Source: Oscillospiraceae bacterium (lineage in GTDB: Bacteria; Bacillota; Clostridia; Oscillospirales; Ruminococcaceae). From it: DNA of 32,774 bases. Both the position numbers and the translations under genes were made by a program. Every line of letters begins with the position of its first letter. Positions within the stretch are counted from its first letter, which is position 1. The stretch lies in the NCBI GenBank assembly GCA_900768675.1, contig CAAGDT010000045.1, positions 1-32,774 on the forward strand. The letters are read 5' to 3'. This document shows positions 15,199 through 23,498 of this stretch, one piece after another. Below the pieces are notes generated by a model that saw only the letters and a program-made list of their open reading frames with translations, had not been told where the DNA came from and made no database searches.

Positions 15199-15666
15199 AT
15201 GGACAATTATCAGCAGCCCCAGCAGTACCAGCAGCCCCAGCAGTATCAGCAGCCCGGTTTTGCACCGGCATTACAGCTCAAGACCAACAGAAGTCTTGTA
15301 AAGTACATTCTTTTGTCGCTGATTACCTTCGGGATTTACGGATTAGTTGTTATGTCCTCAATTTCATCGGACATCAACTATATCGCCAGCAGATACGACA
15401 ACAAGAAAACAATGCACTTCTGCCTGCTCGCCTTTATTATCGGACCGCTCACTTTTGGGATTGGAATACTTGTGTGGTATCACAAGATTTCTGACCGTAT
15501 CGGCAACGAGCTCAGAAGAAGAAATATTGATCTCAAGTTCAACGCTTCTACCTTCTGGCTCTGGAATGTATTAGGTTCCTTTATTATAGTAGGACCCTTT
15601 ATCTACTTCCACAGACTGTTCAAGGCTATGAACTTACTTGCAGCAGACTACAATGTAAGAGGTTGA
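15199..15666 (+). CDS. DUF4234 family membrane protein
   Basis: This 155-residue protein has a Gln/Pro/Tyr-rich cytoplasmic N-terminus (QQPQQY repeats, residues 4-19, from tandem 18-base DNA repeats) and about three hydrophobic segments (33-53, 73-95, 117-137). The first holds LLSLITFGIYGLVVMSSISSD, a hallmark of DUF4234, whose function is unknown. The polar stretch 97-116 (KISDRIGNELRRRN) lies between the second and third helices. GGAGG precedes ATG 15199. It is a single-gene unit with a perfect sigma-A promoter and its own terminator, so it is probably well expressed. Confidence 0.88.
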   Translation: MDNYQQPQQYQQPQQYQQPGFAPALQLKTNRSLVKYILLSLITFGIYGLVVMSSISSDINYIASRYDNKKTMHFCLLAFIIGPLTFGIGILVWYHKISDRIGNELRRRNIDLKFNASTFWLWNVLGSFIIVGPFIYFHRLFKAMNLLAADYNVRG

Positions 15667-15687
15667 TTCCGGAATACATAACGGCGA

Positions 15688-15720
15688 AAAACGGGGCAGA
15701 TTTCTGCCCCGTTTTCATTT
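15688..15720 (+). terminator. Terminator of DUF4234 gene
   Basis: Stem AAAACGGGGCAG (15688-15699) with CTGCCCCGTTTT (15704-15715), a 4-base loop, then CATTT. It lies 22 bases after the stop codon. Confidence 0.85.
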
Positions 15721-15726
15721 TGCGGC

Positions 15727-15766
15727 AAAAGCCACCTTTGGCATTTCTGTCAGAGGCGGCTTTTTT
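15727..15766 (-). terminator. Terminator of dpaAB (bidirectional hairpin)
   Basis: AAAAGCC (15727-15733), a mismatch, CCTTTG (15735-15740), loop, CAGAGG (15751-15756), a mismatch, GGCTTTT (15758-15764). It lies a few bases past the dpaB stop. The T-tract is four on the minus strand and six on the plus strand, so it may stop transcription both ways. Confidence 0.7.
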
Positions 15767-15770
15767 GCTG

Positions 15771-16352
15771 TCAGCAGAGTATGGGCTGTATCTGCTTTCC
15801 TTCAAGAGCAGCAGAAAGTGCGGCGGGAATCTGCCCGAAATCCCCCATAAGGGAGGTGGGCTTACCCTTGCAGTCGTCCTGCAATACAGGCACGAAAAAG
15901 TAGTTTTTGTAGTTCATAAGGGAGAAAATGTTCTTGGCGGAGCCTGCAAGAGCGTCGTTTGTGGCGATATTCAGCACCACGGCGCCGCCGTTTCGCAGGT
16001 GGCTTTTTACTGCCATTGTAACCGCCGTATCAGTTATACTTGCCGCAAGCTTAGCCAGCGTATTCCCCGTGCAGTTCGCCACCAGCATAACGTCCGTTAT
16101 TTTTTTCGGACCTATGGGCTCTGCGTCCTCGATTGTGTGGATAATTTCCCTGCCGCATAGGCTTTCAAGCCGCTTTATATGCTCTTCTGCCCTTCCGAAG
16201 CGGGTATCAAGGCTGTAGGCGTTGAAGGACATTATCGGAATTACGTCGCAGCCCAGCTCCAGCAGGTTTTCAAGCGCCGCAAAGCTTTTAGAAAACGTGC
16301 AGAAGGAGCCGCATAAGGCGAATCCCACCCTTTTACCCTTAAGACTAAGCAT
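15771..16352 (-). CDS. dpaB: Dipicolinate synthase subunit B
   Basis: The 193-residue SpoVFB-type subunit is flavoprotein-like. It begins with the family mark LKGKRVGFALCGSFCTF (about 4-20), continues with the strand ELGCDVIPIMSFNAY and the VMLVANCTGNTLAKLA segment (about 88-103), and ends with VPVLQDDCKGKPTSLMGDF (about 155-173). With DpaA it makes dipicolinic acid, the spore-core chelate, in the mother cell. ATG 16352 has AAAGGGG 8 bases upstream and overlaps the end of dpaA by 8 bases, so the two are translationally coupled. Full family length. Confidence 0.95.
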   Translation of the reverse strand: MLSLKGKRVGFALCGSFCTFSKSFAALENLLELGCDVIPIMSFNAYSLDTRFGRAEEHIKRLESLCGREIIHTIEDAEPIGPKKITDVMLVANCTGNTLAKLAASITDTAVTMAVKSHLRNGGAVVLNIATNDALAGSAKNIFSLMNYKNYFFVPVLQDDCKGKPTSLMGDFGQIPAALSAALEGKQIQPILC

Positions 16353-17196
16353 CTGCAACGCCCCTTTCTGCAATTATATTTCCGATTGTGTCGGCAATTA
16401 TATGCCCCGCCGTAATCGGGGCGGTTTTTCCCGGAAGGCTTCTTGCCCAGATAAGCTTAATACCCCTGTCTGCGGCAAGCCCCTCGTCCTCTGCGCTAAG
16501 AACCGACGCAAGCTCGATAAAAAGCGCACCGGTTTTAATGAGAGTAAGCCGCTTCCTGTCAAAAATCATGGCGGGAACGGTGTTTATAATAATGTCTGCC
16601 TTTTTTATTGCAGTATCAAGCTCCCCCGGGGTATTGAAATTAACGGGCTTTGCTCCGTAGGCTTCTATCCATGCCAAATCCCCGTACTTTCGTGCAGCGG
16701 CGCTTACCTTTGCACCTAAGGCGGAGAAATATCTTACAAGAAGCTTCCCTATTCTTCCAAAGCCCGTGATAAGCACTTCTGCACCAAAAAGGGTAACAGG
16801 AAGCTCCCTTATCGCAATTTCAACAGCTCCCTCAGCGGTCGGAACAGCGTTTTTAACCGCAAGCTCCTCCCGTTCAAAGTAGTTCACAAGTGAAAATCCG
16901 TTTTTAAGGCAGGTTTCTTTAAGGGCGGAAAATTCCTTGCTTGTAAATACCGTGCCGCCCTTTTTTACCATTTTTTCCAGTATGTCAAACCCGGGCGGCG
17001 CCGATTTAAGTAGGGGGCAGTTTATATGAACGCCGTCCACGCTTGCGGGAAGCGGCAGGACAGCATAATCGGAAAGGCTTTCGGGCAGCTTTTCACCTTC
17101 GGCTATTCCGAAGGAGGTGCAGCTGTACCGCTGTCCAAGCTTTTCCGCCGCATAAATGCTGCGGCTGTCGCCGCCTATAAAAATAAAGCTTTTCAT
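16345..17196 (-). CDS. dpaA: Dipicolinate synthase subunit A
   Basis: The 283-residue SpoVFA-type subunit is an NAD(P)-binding oxidoreductase-like protein. Its N-terminal half begins FIFIGGDSRSIYAAEKL, and the Rossmann nucleotide-binding loop GFGRIG lies at about 145-150. DpaA is the dehydrogenase-like partner in making dipicolinate from an intermediate of lysine biosynthesis. ATG 17196 is chosen, as GGAAAGGATTG lies about 11 bases upstream; an in-frame ATG at 17220 overlaps that site. A sigma-K promoter match lies upstream. Presence of dpaA and dpaB implies that the organism forms true endospores. Confidence 0.95.
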   Translation of the reverse strand: MKSFIFIGGDSRSIYAAEKLGQRYSCTSFGIAEGEKLPESLSDYAVLPLPASVDGVHINCPLLKSAPPGFDILEKMVKKGGTVFTSKEFSALKETCLKNGFSLVNYFEREELAVKNAVPTAEGAVEIAIRELPVTLFGAEVLITGFGRIGKLLVRYFSALGAKVSAAARKYGDLAWIEAYGAKPVNFNTPGELDTAIKKADIIINTVPAMIFDRKRLTLIKTGALFIELASVLSAEDEGLAADRGIKLIWARSLPGKTAPITAGHIIADTIGNIIAERGVADA

Positions 17197-17252
17197 ATAT
17201 ATATCAATCCTTTCCGACATCTGTCGCTATACGGAATAAATATCTGTTGTGA

Positions 17253-17281
17253 TATATTATGATAAAAGCTATGATTTTGTG
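17253..17281 (-). promoter_or_regulatory. Sigma-K (late mother-cell) promoter of dpaAB
   Basis: On the minus strand CACA (17281-17278), 16 bases, then CATAATATA (17261-17253). This matches the Bacillus sigma-K consensus mACm-N16-CATAnnnTA at every specified position. It gives a leader of about 50 bases before dpaA, and sigma-K control of dpaAB is known in Bacillus. Confidence 0.75.
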
Positions 17282-17295
17282 AATGGACAGGACAT

Positions 17296-17326
17296 AAAAA
17301 ATTCCCCTGCTGTATAAGCAGGGGAA
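17296..17326 (-). terminator. Terminator of the trmK-valS gene cluster
   Basis: A 10-bp perfect stem, TTCCCCTGCT (17302-17311) with AGCAGGGGAA (17317-17326), and a 5-base loop. Read on the minus strand it is followed by six T. It separates the valS cluster from dpaAB. Confidence 0.85.
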
Positions 17327-17337
17327 ACAGTCTGTCG

Positions 17338-17529
17338 CTAAACCCTGAAAACAGGGTTTAGCTTAATGAATAATGAATAGTGAATAGTGAATAAATGTGG
17401 TGTGCCCTTCGGGCGCGGATTTTGAAATAATGCTTTTCCAAATCAATCGGCGAAGCCGATACCACAACTGTCAATTGTCAACTGTCAACTTTCAATATTC
17501 TTTTCTTGTCGAAAAGACTTTTCGACAAG
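17338..17529. repeat. Mosaic of palindromes and heptamer arrays
   Basis: This gene-free stretch holds, in order: a hairpin CTAAACCCTG/CAGGGTTTAG (17338-17361); four heptamers of type TGAATAR (17367-17394); a GCCCTTCGGGC hairpin near 17404; ATCGGC-GAA-GCCGAT (17446-17460); four heptamers of type AYTGTCA/ACTTTCA (17467-17494); and a palindrome CTTGTCGAAAAG/CTTTTCGACAAG with a one-base centre (17505-17529). No ORF or RNA gene is evident. The last palindrome lies 13 bases beyond the stop of the membrane protein gene and might slow transcription. Confidence 0.7.
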
Positions 17530-17542
17530 CTGTATTGCGGTT

Positions 17543-18199
17543 TTATAGGGCTTGTCCCTGATTTACTGCACTTTCCGCAGTAAAGGTAACCTTGTTCTTC
17601 AGCAGGTCGGCTACAATTTCCTGCCCGTCCTCGGTCATTGAGGTTCCCATATAAAGGAAGCCGGCTTCGGGAGTGTTGAAAAATGCGTAGAAAACGGTGG
17701 CGGATTTCGACTCGTAGTAGCAGTCAATTGAGTAATAAAATATTCCCCGCCTTGTATCGAAAACTCCGCTGCTGCCGCCTGTAACTGCGGCGCCTGCGCT
17801 CCTGAGAACCTTCTTGCTGTATTCAAGCATATAGGACATTGTGGATTCGTTCAGCTCGCTTGCAGTAAGGGGAGAGTTAAGCTTTGTAAAGCTTGTCATA
17901 ATACCGGGCTTCAGCATTATCAGTATTGTGCTTCCATCCTCGTCTTCGGCGGAAAAGTCGCTGATTCCGAATCTCTGGGAGTACTTCGGCGGTATATTTT
18001 CCAGACCCTGACCCGTTAAATAAACCCACTTGTCTGTCATATCAACCTCAATGCCCGCAGAGGTATTCGTATAGCGGTCATTCAGGAAAACTCCGCCTGT
18101 GCGGTAATCGATCCTGTTGTTGCCAAGGTTTGTGGTGATGTAGAAGGCAAGACCGCCGTAAACCACCAGAAACAGGAATAACCATATTATTTTCTTCAT
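17543..18199 (-). CDS. Membrane-anchored protein of unknown function
   Basis: This 218-residue protein has a single N-terminal hydrophobic helix (about 4-23) with no signal peptidase site, so it is probably anchored with the rest outside the membrane. The outer part reads as mixed alpha/beta, with pieces such as DKWVYLTGQGLENIPPKY and RGIFYYSIDCYYESKSATVFYAFFN. I do not recognise the family. ATG 18199 has GAAGGGAGAG upstream; the frame is open to 18235, but that overlaps valS. The gene starts 20 bases after the valS stop on the same strand and is followed by the terminator at 17326, so it is probably the last gene of the cluster. Confidence 0.8.
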   Translation of the reverse strand: MKKIIWLFLFLVVYGGLAFYITTNLGNNRIDYRTGGVFLNDRYTNTSAGIEVDMTDKWVYLTGQGLENIPPKYSQRFGISDFSAEDEDGSTILIMLKPGIMTSFTKLNSPLTASELNESTMSYMLEYSKKVLRSAGAAVTGGSSGVFDTRRGIFYYSIDCYYESKSATVFYAFFNTPEAGFLYMGTSMTEDGQEIVADLLKNKVTFTAESAVNQGQAL

Positions 18200-18218
18200 T
18201 TTCTCTCCCTTCGGCCGC

Positions 18219-20855
18219 TCACTTAAGCGCAGCAATAGATTCGTTAATTTTCTTCATCTTCTCTTCCGCCTTAGCAAGCTTAACCCGCTCGTTTTCAATC
18301 TGCTGTGCGGGAGCCTTTGAGAGGAAGCCCTGATTGTTGAGCTTTGCAGAAAGGAAGTCGATGTCCTTTTGTGCTGCCTTCTTTTCCTTTTCAAGGCGCT
18401 GTAATTCCTTTTCGGTATCAACCAGCTCTCCTAAGGGCATAAATACTCTTGCCGCCGCAGTAACAACAGTTACCATTCCGTCTCCTGCGGTAATATTTTC
18501 GGCAATTTCCGTTTCGCCCGCACCTGCAAGCTTTTCAAAGAATACCTTGCATGAGCTGAAAAGCTCTGTATCCTTTGTTTCGATATGCATTGTTACCTTC
18601 TTTGAGGGCGGAACGTTAAGCTCGTTGCGCTGTGCTCTTACTGCCTTTATAGCGTCGATTATCTTTGAGAATGCGGTTTCGTCGCTGCTGAAATCAAGGG
18701 CTTCGCAGTATTCGGGCCACTTTGAAATCATAATGCTTTCGGGCTGGTCCACTACGGGCATTGACTGCCATATTTCCTCTGTAATAAAGGGCATAAAGGG
18801 ATGTAATAGCTTTAAAACGCCCTGCATTACATAAACGAGAACATTCTGCGCAGCCCGTGCGGTTTCGCCGCCTGCGGCAATACGGGGCTTTGTAAGCTCG
18901 ATATACCAGTCGCAGTAAACGTCCCAGATAAAGTCGTAAAGCTTGCCTATTGCAATACCAAGCTCAAAGCTTTCGATATTGTCGGTAACTTCCTTGATAA
19001 GCTTATTGTAAAGGGAGAGTACCCACTTGTCCTCGATAGGAAGGCTTTCGGGAAGGACAGCCTTTTCCATATCCTCGGGCAGGTTCATAAGTATATATCT
19101 TGAAGCATTCCAGAGCTTGTTTGCAAAGTTTCTTGCGGCAGTAACCTTTGTGGTTGTCCAGCGCATATCGTTTCCGGGGCTGTTTCCTGTTACAAGAGCA
19201 AGACGGAGTGCGTCTGCGCCGTATTCGTCGATAATCTCCAGCGGGTCAACGCCGTTGCCTAAGGACTTACTCATCTTTCTTCCCAGCTCGTCCCTTACAA
19301 GACCGTGGATAAGAACGTGCTCAAATGGCTTTTCGCCGGTATGCTCAAGTCCCGAGAAAATCATTCTTGCAACCCAGAAGGGGATAATATCGTAGCCTGT
19401 TACAAGGGTGTTTGTGGGGTAGAAGTACTTTAAGTCCTCGGTTTCGTCCGGCCAGCCTAAAGTTGAGAAAGGCCATAGGGCGGAGCTGAACCAGGTATCA
19501 AGGGTATCCTCGTCCTGCACCATAGGCTTACCGCACTTGGGGCATACGGAAACGGGGGTTTCGCTTATAAGCTCGTGACCGCATTCCTCGTTGGTGCAGT
19601 AGTAGGCGGGGATACGGTGACCCCACCAGAGCTGACGGGAAATACACCAGTCACGGATATTTTCCATCCAGCGCAGATAGGTATTTTCAAAGCGCTTGGG
19701 AACGTATTTAAGCTCGCCGCTTTTTACAACCTCAATTGCAGGCTCAGCAAGCTGCTTCATAGCTACAAACCACTGCTTTGAGCATTTCGGCTCAACTACG
19801 GTGTGGCAGCGCTGGCAGGTGCCTACGTTATGAACGTGGTTTTCTACCTTTACGAGCAGTCCCTGCGCTTCCAGGGCGGCAACCATAGCCTTTCTTGCCT
19901 CGTAGCGGTCCATTCCCGCATACTTTCCGCCGAACTCCTTGTTTATAGTTGCGTCGTCGTTCATTACGTTGAGAACGGGGAGGTTGTGTCTTAAACCTAC
20001 CTCGTAGTCGTTGGGGTCGTGGGCAGGAGTAATCTTAACTACGCCTGTTCCGAAGTCCATTTCAACGTATTCGTCAGCAATAATCGGGATTTCCCTGTCG
20101 GTAAGGGGAAGCTTTACCATCTTGCCCACAATGTCCTTGTAGCGCTCGTCCTTGGGGTTAACTGCAAGGGCGGCATCGCCTAAAAGGGTTTCGGGACGGG
20201 TGGTTGCAATCTGAACAAAGCCGCTTCCGTCGGATAAAGGATAGTTGATATGCCAGAAGTGACCCTCCTGCTCCTCATATTCGCACTCAATATCGGAAAT
20301 AGAGGTCTTACAGTTAGGGCACCAGTTTATGATTCTTTCGCCATGGTAGATAAGTCCCTTGTTGTAAAGGTCGATAAATACCTTCTGTACAGCCTTAGAG
20401 CAGCCCTCGTCAAGGGTAAAGCGCTCTCTGTCCCAGTCGCAGGAGGAGCCCAGCTTTTTCAGCTGGTCTACGATACGTCCGCCGTAAACTCTTTTCCATT
20501 CCCATGCTCTTTCGAGGAAGCCATCTCTGCCTATATCGTCCTTTGTAACTCCGTCAGCCTTCATAGCTGCAACGATTTTAGCTTCTGTTGCAATAGAGGC
20601 GTGGTCGGTACCGGGAAGCCAGAGGGCAGCGTAGCCCTGCATACGCTTGGTACGGATAATAATGTCCTGTAAGGTGTTGTCGAGAGCGTGACCCATGTGA
20701 AGCTGTCCTGTAATATTGGGCGGGGGAATAACGATTGTATAGGGCTTCTTTTCCGGGTCTCTTTCTGCGTGGAAGTACTTTTTTTCCTCCCAGTTCTTAT
20801 ATATGCGCTCCTCAAATTCCTTGGGCGCATAGGTTTTTGCCAGTTCCTTCTTCAT
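18219..20855 (-). CDS. valS: Valyl-tRNA synthetase
   Basis: This 878-residue class I synthetase charges tRNA-Val. PPPNITGQLHMGHAL (about 44-58) contains the HIGH motif (HMGH, 53-56), and KMSKS lies at 527-531. The editing (CP1) domain falls between them (about 185-410). Cys pairs at 179/182 and 347/350 and at 420/425 and 438/441 suggest zinc-binding knuckles. The anticodon-binding helices follow from about 610, and the C-terminal coiled coil with alternating Lys/Glu (about 810-878) is typical of ValRS. Length is standard. GAAAGGAAC precedes ATG 20855. Only 31 bases separate it from rqcH, so there is no room for a T-box leader. Confidence 0.98.
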   Translation of the reverse strand: MKKELAKTYAPKEFEERIYKNWEEKKYFHAERDPEKKPYTIVIPPPNITGQLHMGHALDNTLQDIIIRTKRMQGYAALWLPGTDHASIATEAKIVAAMKADGVTKDDIGRDGFLERAWEWKRVYGGRIVDQLKKLGSSCDWDRERFTLDEGCSKAVQKVFIDLYNKGLIYHGERIINWCPNCKTSISDIECEYEEQEGHFWHINYPLSDGSGFVQIATTRPETLLGDAALAVNPKDERYKDIVGKMVKLPLTDREIPIIADEYVEMDFGTGVVKITPAHDPNDYEVGLRHNLPVLNVMNDDATINKEFGGKYAGMDRYEARKAMVAALEAQGLLVKVENHVHNVGTCQRCHTVVEPKCSKQWFVAMKQLAEPAIEVVKSGELKYVPKRFENTYLRWMENIRDWCISRQLWWGHRIPAYYCTNEECGHELISETPVSVCPKCGKPMVQDEDTLDTWFSSALWPFSTLGWPDETEDLKYFYPTNTLVTGYDIIPFWVARMIFSGLEHTGEKPFEHVLIHGLVRDELGRKMSKSLGNGVDPLEIIDEYGADALRLALVTGNSPGNDMRWTTTKVTAARNFANKLWNASRYILMNLPEDMEKAVLPESLPIEDKWVLSLYNKLIKEVTDNIESFELGIAIGKLYDFIWDVYCDWYIELTKPRIAAGGETARAAQNVLVYVMQGVLKLLHPFMPFITEEIWQSMPVVDQPESIMISKWPEYCEALDFSSDETAFSKIIDAIKAVRAQRNELNVPPSKKVTMHIETKDTELFSSCKVFFEKLAGAGETEIAENITAGDGMVTVVTAAARVFMPLGELVDTEKELQRLEKEKKAAQKDIDFLSAKLNNQGFLSKAPAQQIENERVKLAKAEEKMKKINESIAALK

Positions 20856-20886
20856 TTCATTGTTCCTTTCGCTTGTGTATAAATTA

Positions 20887-22671
20887 TTATTTTACAATAA
20901 GTTGGTTGTAAAGCTCCTCGCTTGGATTAACGAGAATTGTCTTATTGTTGGTAAATATCACCATTCCCGGCTTTGCTCCGTTTGGCTTTTTAACGTAGCG
21001 GGCAAGGGTATAGTCAACGGGAATTTTCGTTCCGTTTCTTGCCTTTGAGCAGTAGGCTGCAAGGGTCGCCGCTTCTACAATCGTATTATCGGGAATTTCC
21101 TTTCCCTCGGTAACGATAATTGCGTGAGAGCCTGCTATATTCTGTGTGTGCAGCCACATATCCGTACCCTTGGCGGTTTTTAAGGTCAGCCTGTCGTTCT
21201 GGTAATTGTTCCTGCCCACAAGTATTTCAAAGCCGTCGCTTGAGCGGAATTTAAGGGGCGGTAAAGGCTTCGGGGATTTCTGTCCGCCGCCCTTTGCTTC
21301 CTTTGCTCCACGCAGATAGCCCGTTTCGGTAAGCTCCCTTTTTATTTCCGAAAGCTCAGCCTCGCTTCCTGCGCCGCTGCCTATTCTGCTGGCGGCGTCG
21401 AAAACGCTGTCGATATATAGAAGCTCCTTTTCGCCCTGTTCTATAAGCTTTGACAGCATTTTTTCCGCTGTGTCAAGCTTCTTGTACTCTGCGTAGTATT
21501 TTTGTGCATTAGCCGAGGGCGAAAGCCGCACATCAAGGCTTATAGTCCTTTGTCCGCCGTTTATATAGTCATCAACGGTTATAGCGTTCATACCCTTTTC
21601 CATACGGTAGAGATTGGCGCTTAAAAGGTCGCCGCAGACTCGGAAATCATCTCTTTCGGAGCAGTTTGCAAGCTCCTGCCGCTGAAGCCCTAATTTACGG
21701 GAAATCCTCTCGTATATGTTCATTATATTTTTCAGCAGGTCGCCGGAACGCTGCTTTATGCGGTCTGCATCAGCCCTGCCGCCGAAAAACTTATCAAGGA
21801 GGAGCGAGGGGCTGTCCCAGCGGGTTTCGGTCATTTCCGAGCCGTACTGGTTTACGGGAACAAAGCAGAAATCCTTGGGCTTTCCTGTCCGTTCCGCTAC
21901 CATTGTGCAGCCCGTTCCGCTTTTCATATAAGCGGCGCTTTGCTTTAAGAAGAATATCAGCTTGTCGGTTCTGTCGGGGGTAAGCTCCTTTACGGTAACG
22001 TCAACGTCCTTAGCGCAGGCGTAGGCACATTCACGGGCGAATATGGGGGAAATGCCCTCGAAAATCGCCATAAGCGCCTTTGAGAGCCGCATTTCGCCGT
22101 AGCTTGCTAACTGCACCTCAAAATCAGAAAAATCATATTCAAGCAGGCTTATCCGCTTTTCACGGGGCGGCGGCTCGTAGAAAACTCCCGGGAGAATCCG
22201 CCGCACGGAGGAAATATCGTCGGTTATCCGCTTTACGCTGTCGATAACCCGCCAGCCCTCCGCCGTTTTCGTCATAAGTATTATATTGCTGTGCTTTCCC
22301 ATTATCTCGGCGGCAATCCTGTTTTCGCAGAGGTCGCCGATTTCGTTGGTGCACTCAAAATCAAGGTTAATTATACGCTCAAGCCCGTCCTGGGAAATTC
22401 CCGTAAGCCGTCCGCCCTGTAAATGCTTACGCATAAGCATACAAAGCATAGGAGGCTGCTTCGGGTTTTCGGGAGAGGCGGCGGTAAGGGAAACCCTTGC
22501 CGCAGAGGAATCCGCCGAAAACAGGATTTTCTCTGCTCCGCCGAAGGTGCGTATTGTTATTATAAGCTCGTCACGGGAGGGCTGGTGGATTTTGTCCACT
22601 CGTCCGCCTACAAGCCTTCTGTCAAGCATTTCCTGCATAACGCAGTGAAGAAATGCGCCGTCAAGGGACAA
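20887..22671 (-). CDS. rqcH: Ribosome quality control factor RqcH (NFACT/FbpA family)
   Basis: RqcH binds stalled 50S subunits and recruits tRNA-Ala to add alanine tails that mark nascent chains for degradation. The 594-residue protein starts with the NFACT-N domain (SLDGAFLHCVMQEM), has the helical middle (about 180-440) and ends with the NFACT-R domain containing DMWLHTQNIAGSHAIIV (about 500-520). At the conserved Asp-Arg site of NFACT-N it has Glu98-Arg99. The start is TTG 22671 with GAGGTGA just upstream; the family sequence begins there and no ATG is suitable. It lies 33 bases after the Nif3 gene and 31 before valS. Confidence 0.93.
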   Translation of the reverse strand: MSLDGAFLHCVMQEMLDRRLVGGRVDKIHQPSRDELIITIRTFGGAEKILFSADSSAARVSLTAASPENPKQPPMLCMLMRKHLQGGRLTGISQDGLERIINLDFECTNEIGDLCENRIAAEIMGKHSNIILMTKTAEGWRVIDSVKRITDDISSVRRILPGVFYEPPPREKRISLLEYDFSDFEVQLASYGEMRLSKALMAIFEGISPIFARECAYACAKDVDVTVKELTPDRTDKLIFFLKQSAAYMKSGTGCTMVAERTGKPKDFCFVPVNQYGSEMTETRWDSPSLLLDKFFGGRADADRIKQRSGDLLKNIMNIYERISRKLGLQRQELANCSERDDFRVCGDLLSANLYRMEKGMNAITVDDYINGGQRTISLDVRLSPSANAQKYYAEYKKLDTAEKMLSKLIEQGEKELLYIDSVFDAASRIGSGAGSEAELSEIKRELTETGYLRGAKEAKGGGQKSPKPLPPLKFRSSDGFEILVGRNNYQNDRLTLKTAKGTDMWLHTQNIAGSHAIIVTEGKEIPDNTIVEAATLAAYCSKARNGTKIPVDYTLARYVKKPNGAKPGMVIFTNNKTILVNPSEELYNQLIVK

Positions 22672-22704
22672 AATATCACCTCGTTCCGTTCTGCTTTAAA
22701 AGCG

Positions 22705-23484
22705 TTATATGTATTTGCAGGGGTCGCTCATACTTAGCGGTATGAAGATTTCCGCCTCCGGGAAGCTTTCCCGAAGCTTATCCATAAACATTCCGCAGAC
22801 TATGCTTTCCGTGCCGTAGTGACCTGCGTCAATAACGGTAAGTCCGGCGTTTTTGGCGTCCACGAAGCCGTGGTGCTTTACGTCGCCGGTAATTATTGCG
22901 TCAATTCCCTTTTCGATACAGGTGTAGATTTCATCGTTTCCTGCACCCGAACAAAGAGCAACCCTTTCAATAGTCTTTCCCCCGTCGCAGTACCGCACGG
23001 TGTTGCAGCCGAAGGCTTTCTTTGTGTTTTCCGCAAGGTAGTCGGCGTTTATACCGAAGTCAAGCCTTGCAATCCTGCCATATCCTACGTTTTCCTTTTC
23101 GTGAATAAGGTGCAGTACCGGCGCATCGGCGGGATTTCCGAAGCCCATAAGCTCATACATCATATCGCTTATTCCGCCCCTCGCCATATCAACGTTGGTA
23201 TGGGCGCAGATAGCGGCGATATTGTACTTTATGAGCCGGTATACAGGGCTTGTTTCGTCCAGGGAGCGTATTTTGTTGAAAATTACAGGGTGGTGGGAAA
23301 CAATAAGGTCGGTTGCGGTTTTCGCACACTCCTCCACAATTTCGTTTGTTATATCAAGGCAGACGGCAATTCTGCTTACTTCCTTTTTCCTGTCGCCCAC
23401 AAGAAAACCTGCGTTGTCGAAGGAGTCCTGAAGCTTAAAGGGAGCAAAGCTGTTTATACAGTCAAAAATTTCCTCTGCAAGCAT
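22705..23484 (-). CDS. Nif3-like dinuclear metal-centre protein
   Basis: This 259-residue protein is of the Nif3/YqfO family (GTP cyclohydrolase I type 2-like fold). The metal ligands are visible: SHHP (H64, H65), HTNVD (H95, D99) and DAGHYGTE (H222, E226). This is the short form, without the central PII-like insertion found in Bacillus YqfO (about 370 residues). The molecular role of the family is unsettled. In Firmicutes it is regularly encoded next to trmK, as here. AAAGGACGG precedes ATG 23484, 14 bases after the trmK stop. Confidence 0.93.
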   Translation of the reverse strand: MLAEEIFDCINSFAPFKLQDSFDNAGFLVGDRKKEVSRIAVCLDITNEIVEECAKTATDLIVSHHPVIFNKIRSLDETSPVYRLIKYNIAAICAHTNVDMARGGISDMMYELMGFGNPADAPVLHLIHEKENVGYGRIARLDFGINADYLAENTKKAFGCNTVRYCDGGKTIERVALCSGAGNDEIYTCIEKGIDAIITGDVKHHGFVDAKNAGLTVIDAGHYGTESIVCGMFMDKLRESFPEAEIFIPLSMSDPCKYI

Positions 23485-23498
23485 AATTTCCGTCCTTT

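Noticed and set aside
15199..15255. CRISPR-like short repeats at the 5' end of the DUF4234 gene
   Set aside because: The repeats are in-frame 18-base units coding QQPQQY within a real gene, without spacers.
20856..20886. T-box riboswitch expected before valS
   Set aside because: Only 31 bases separate rqcH and valS, too short for a T-box, and no AGGGTGG-like T-box sequence is seen.
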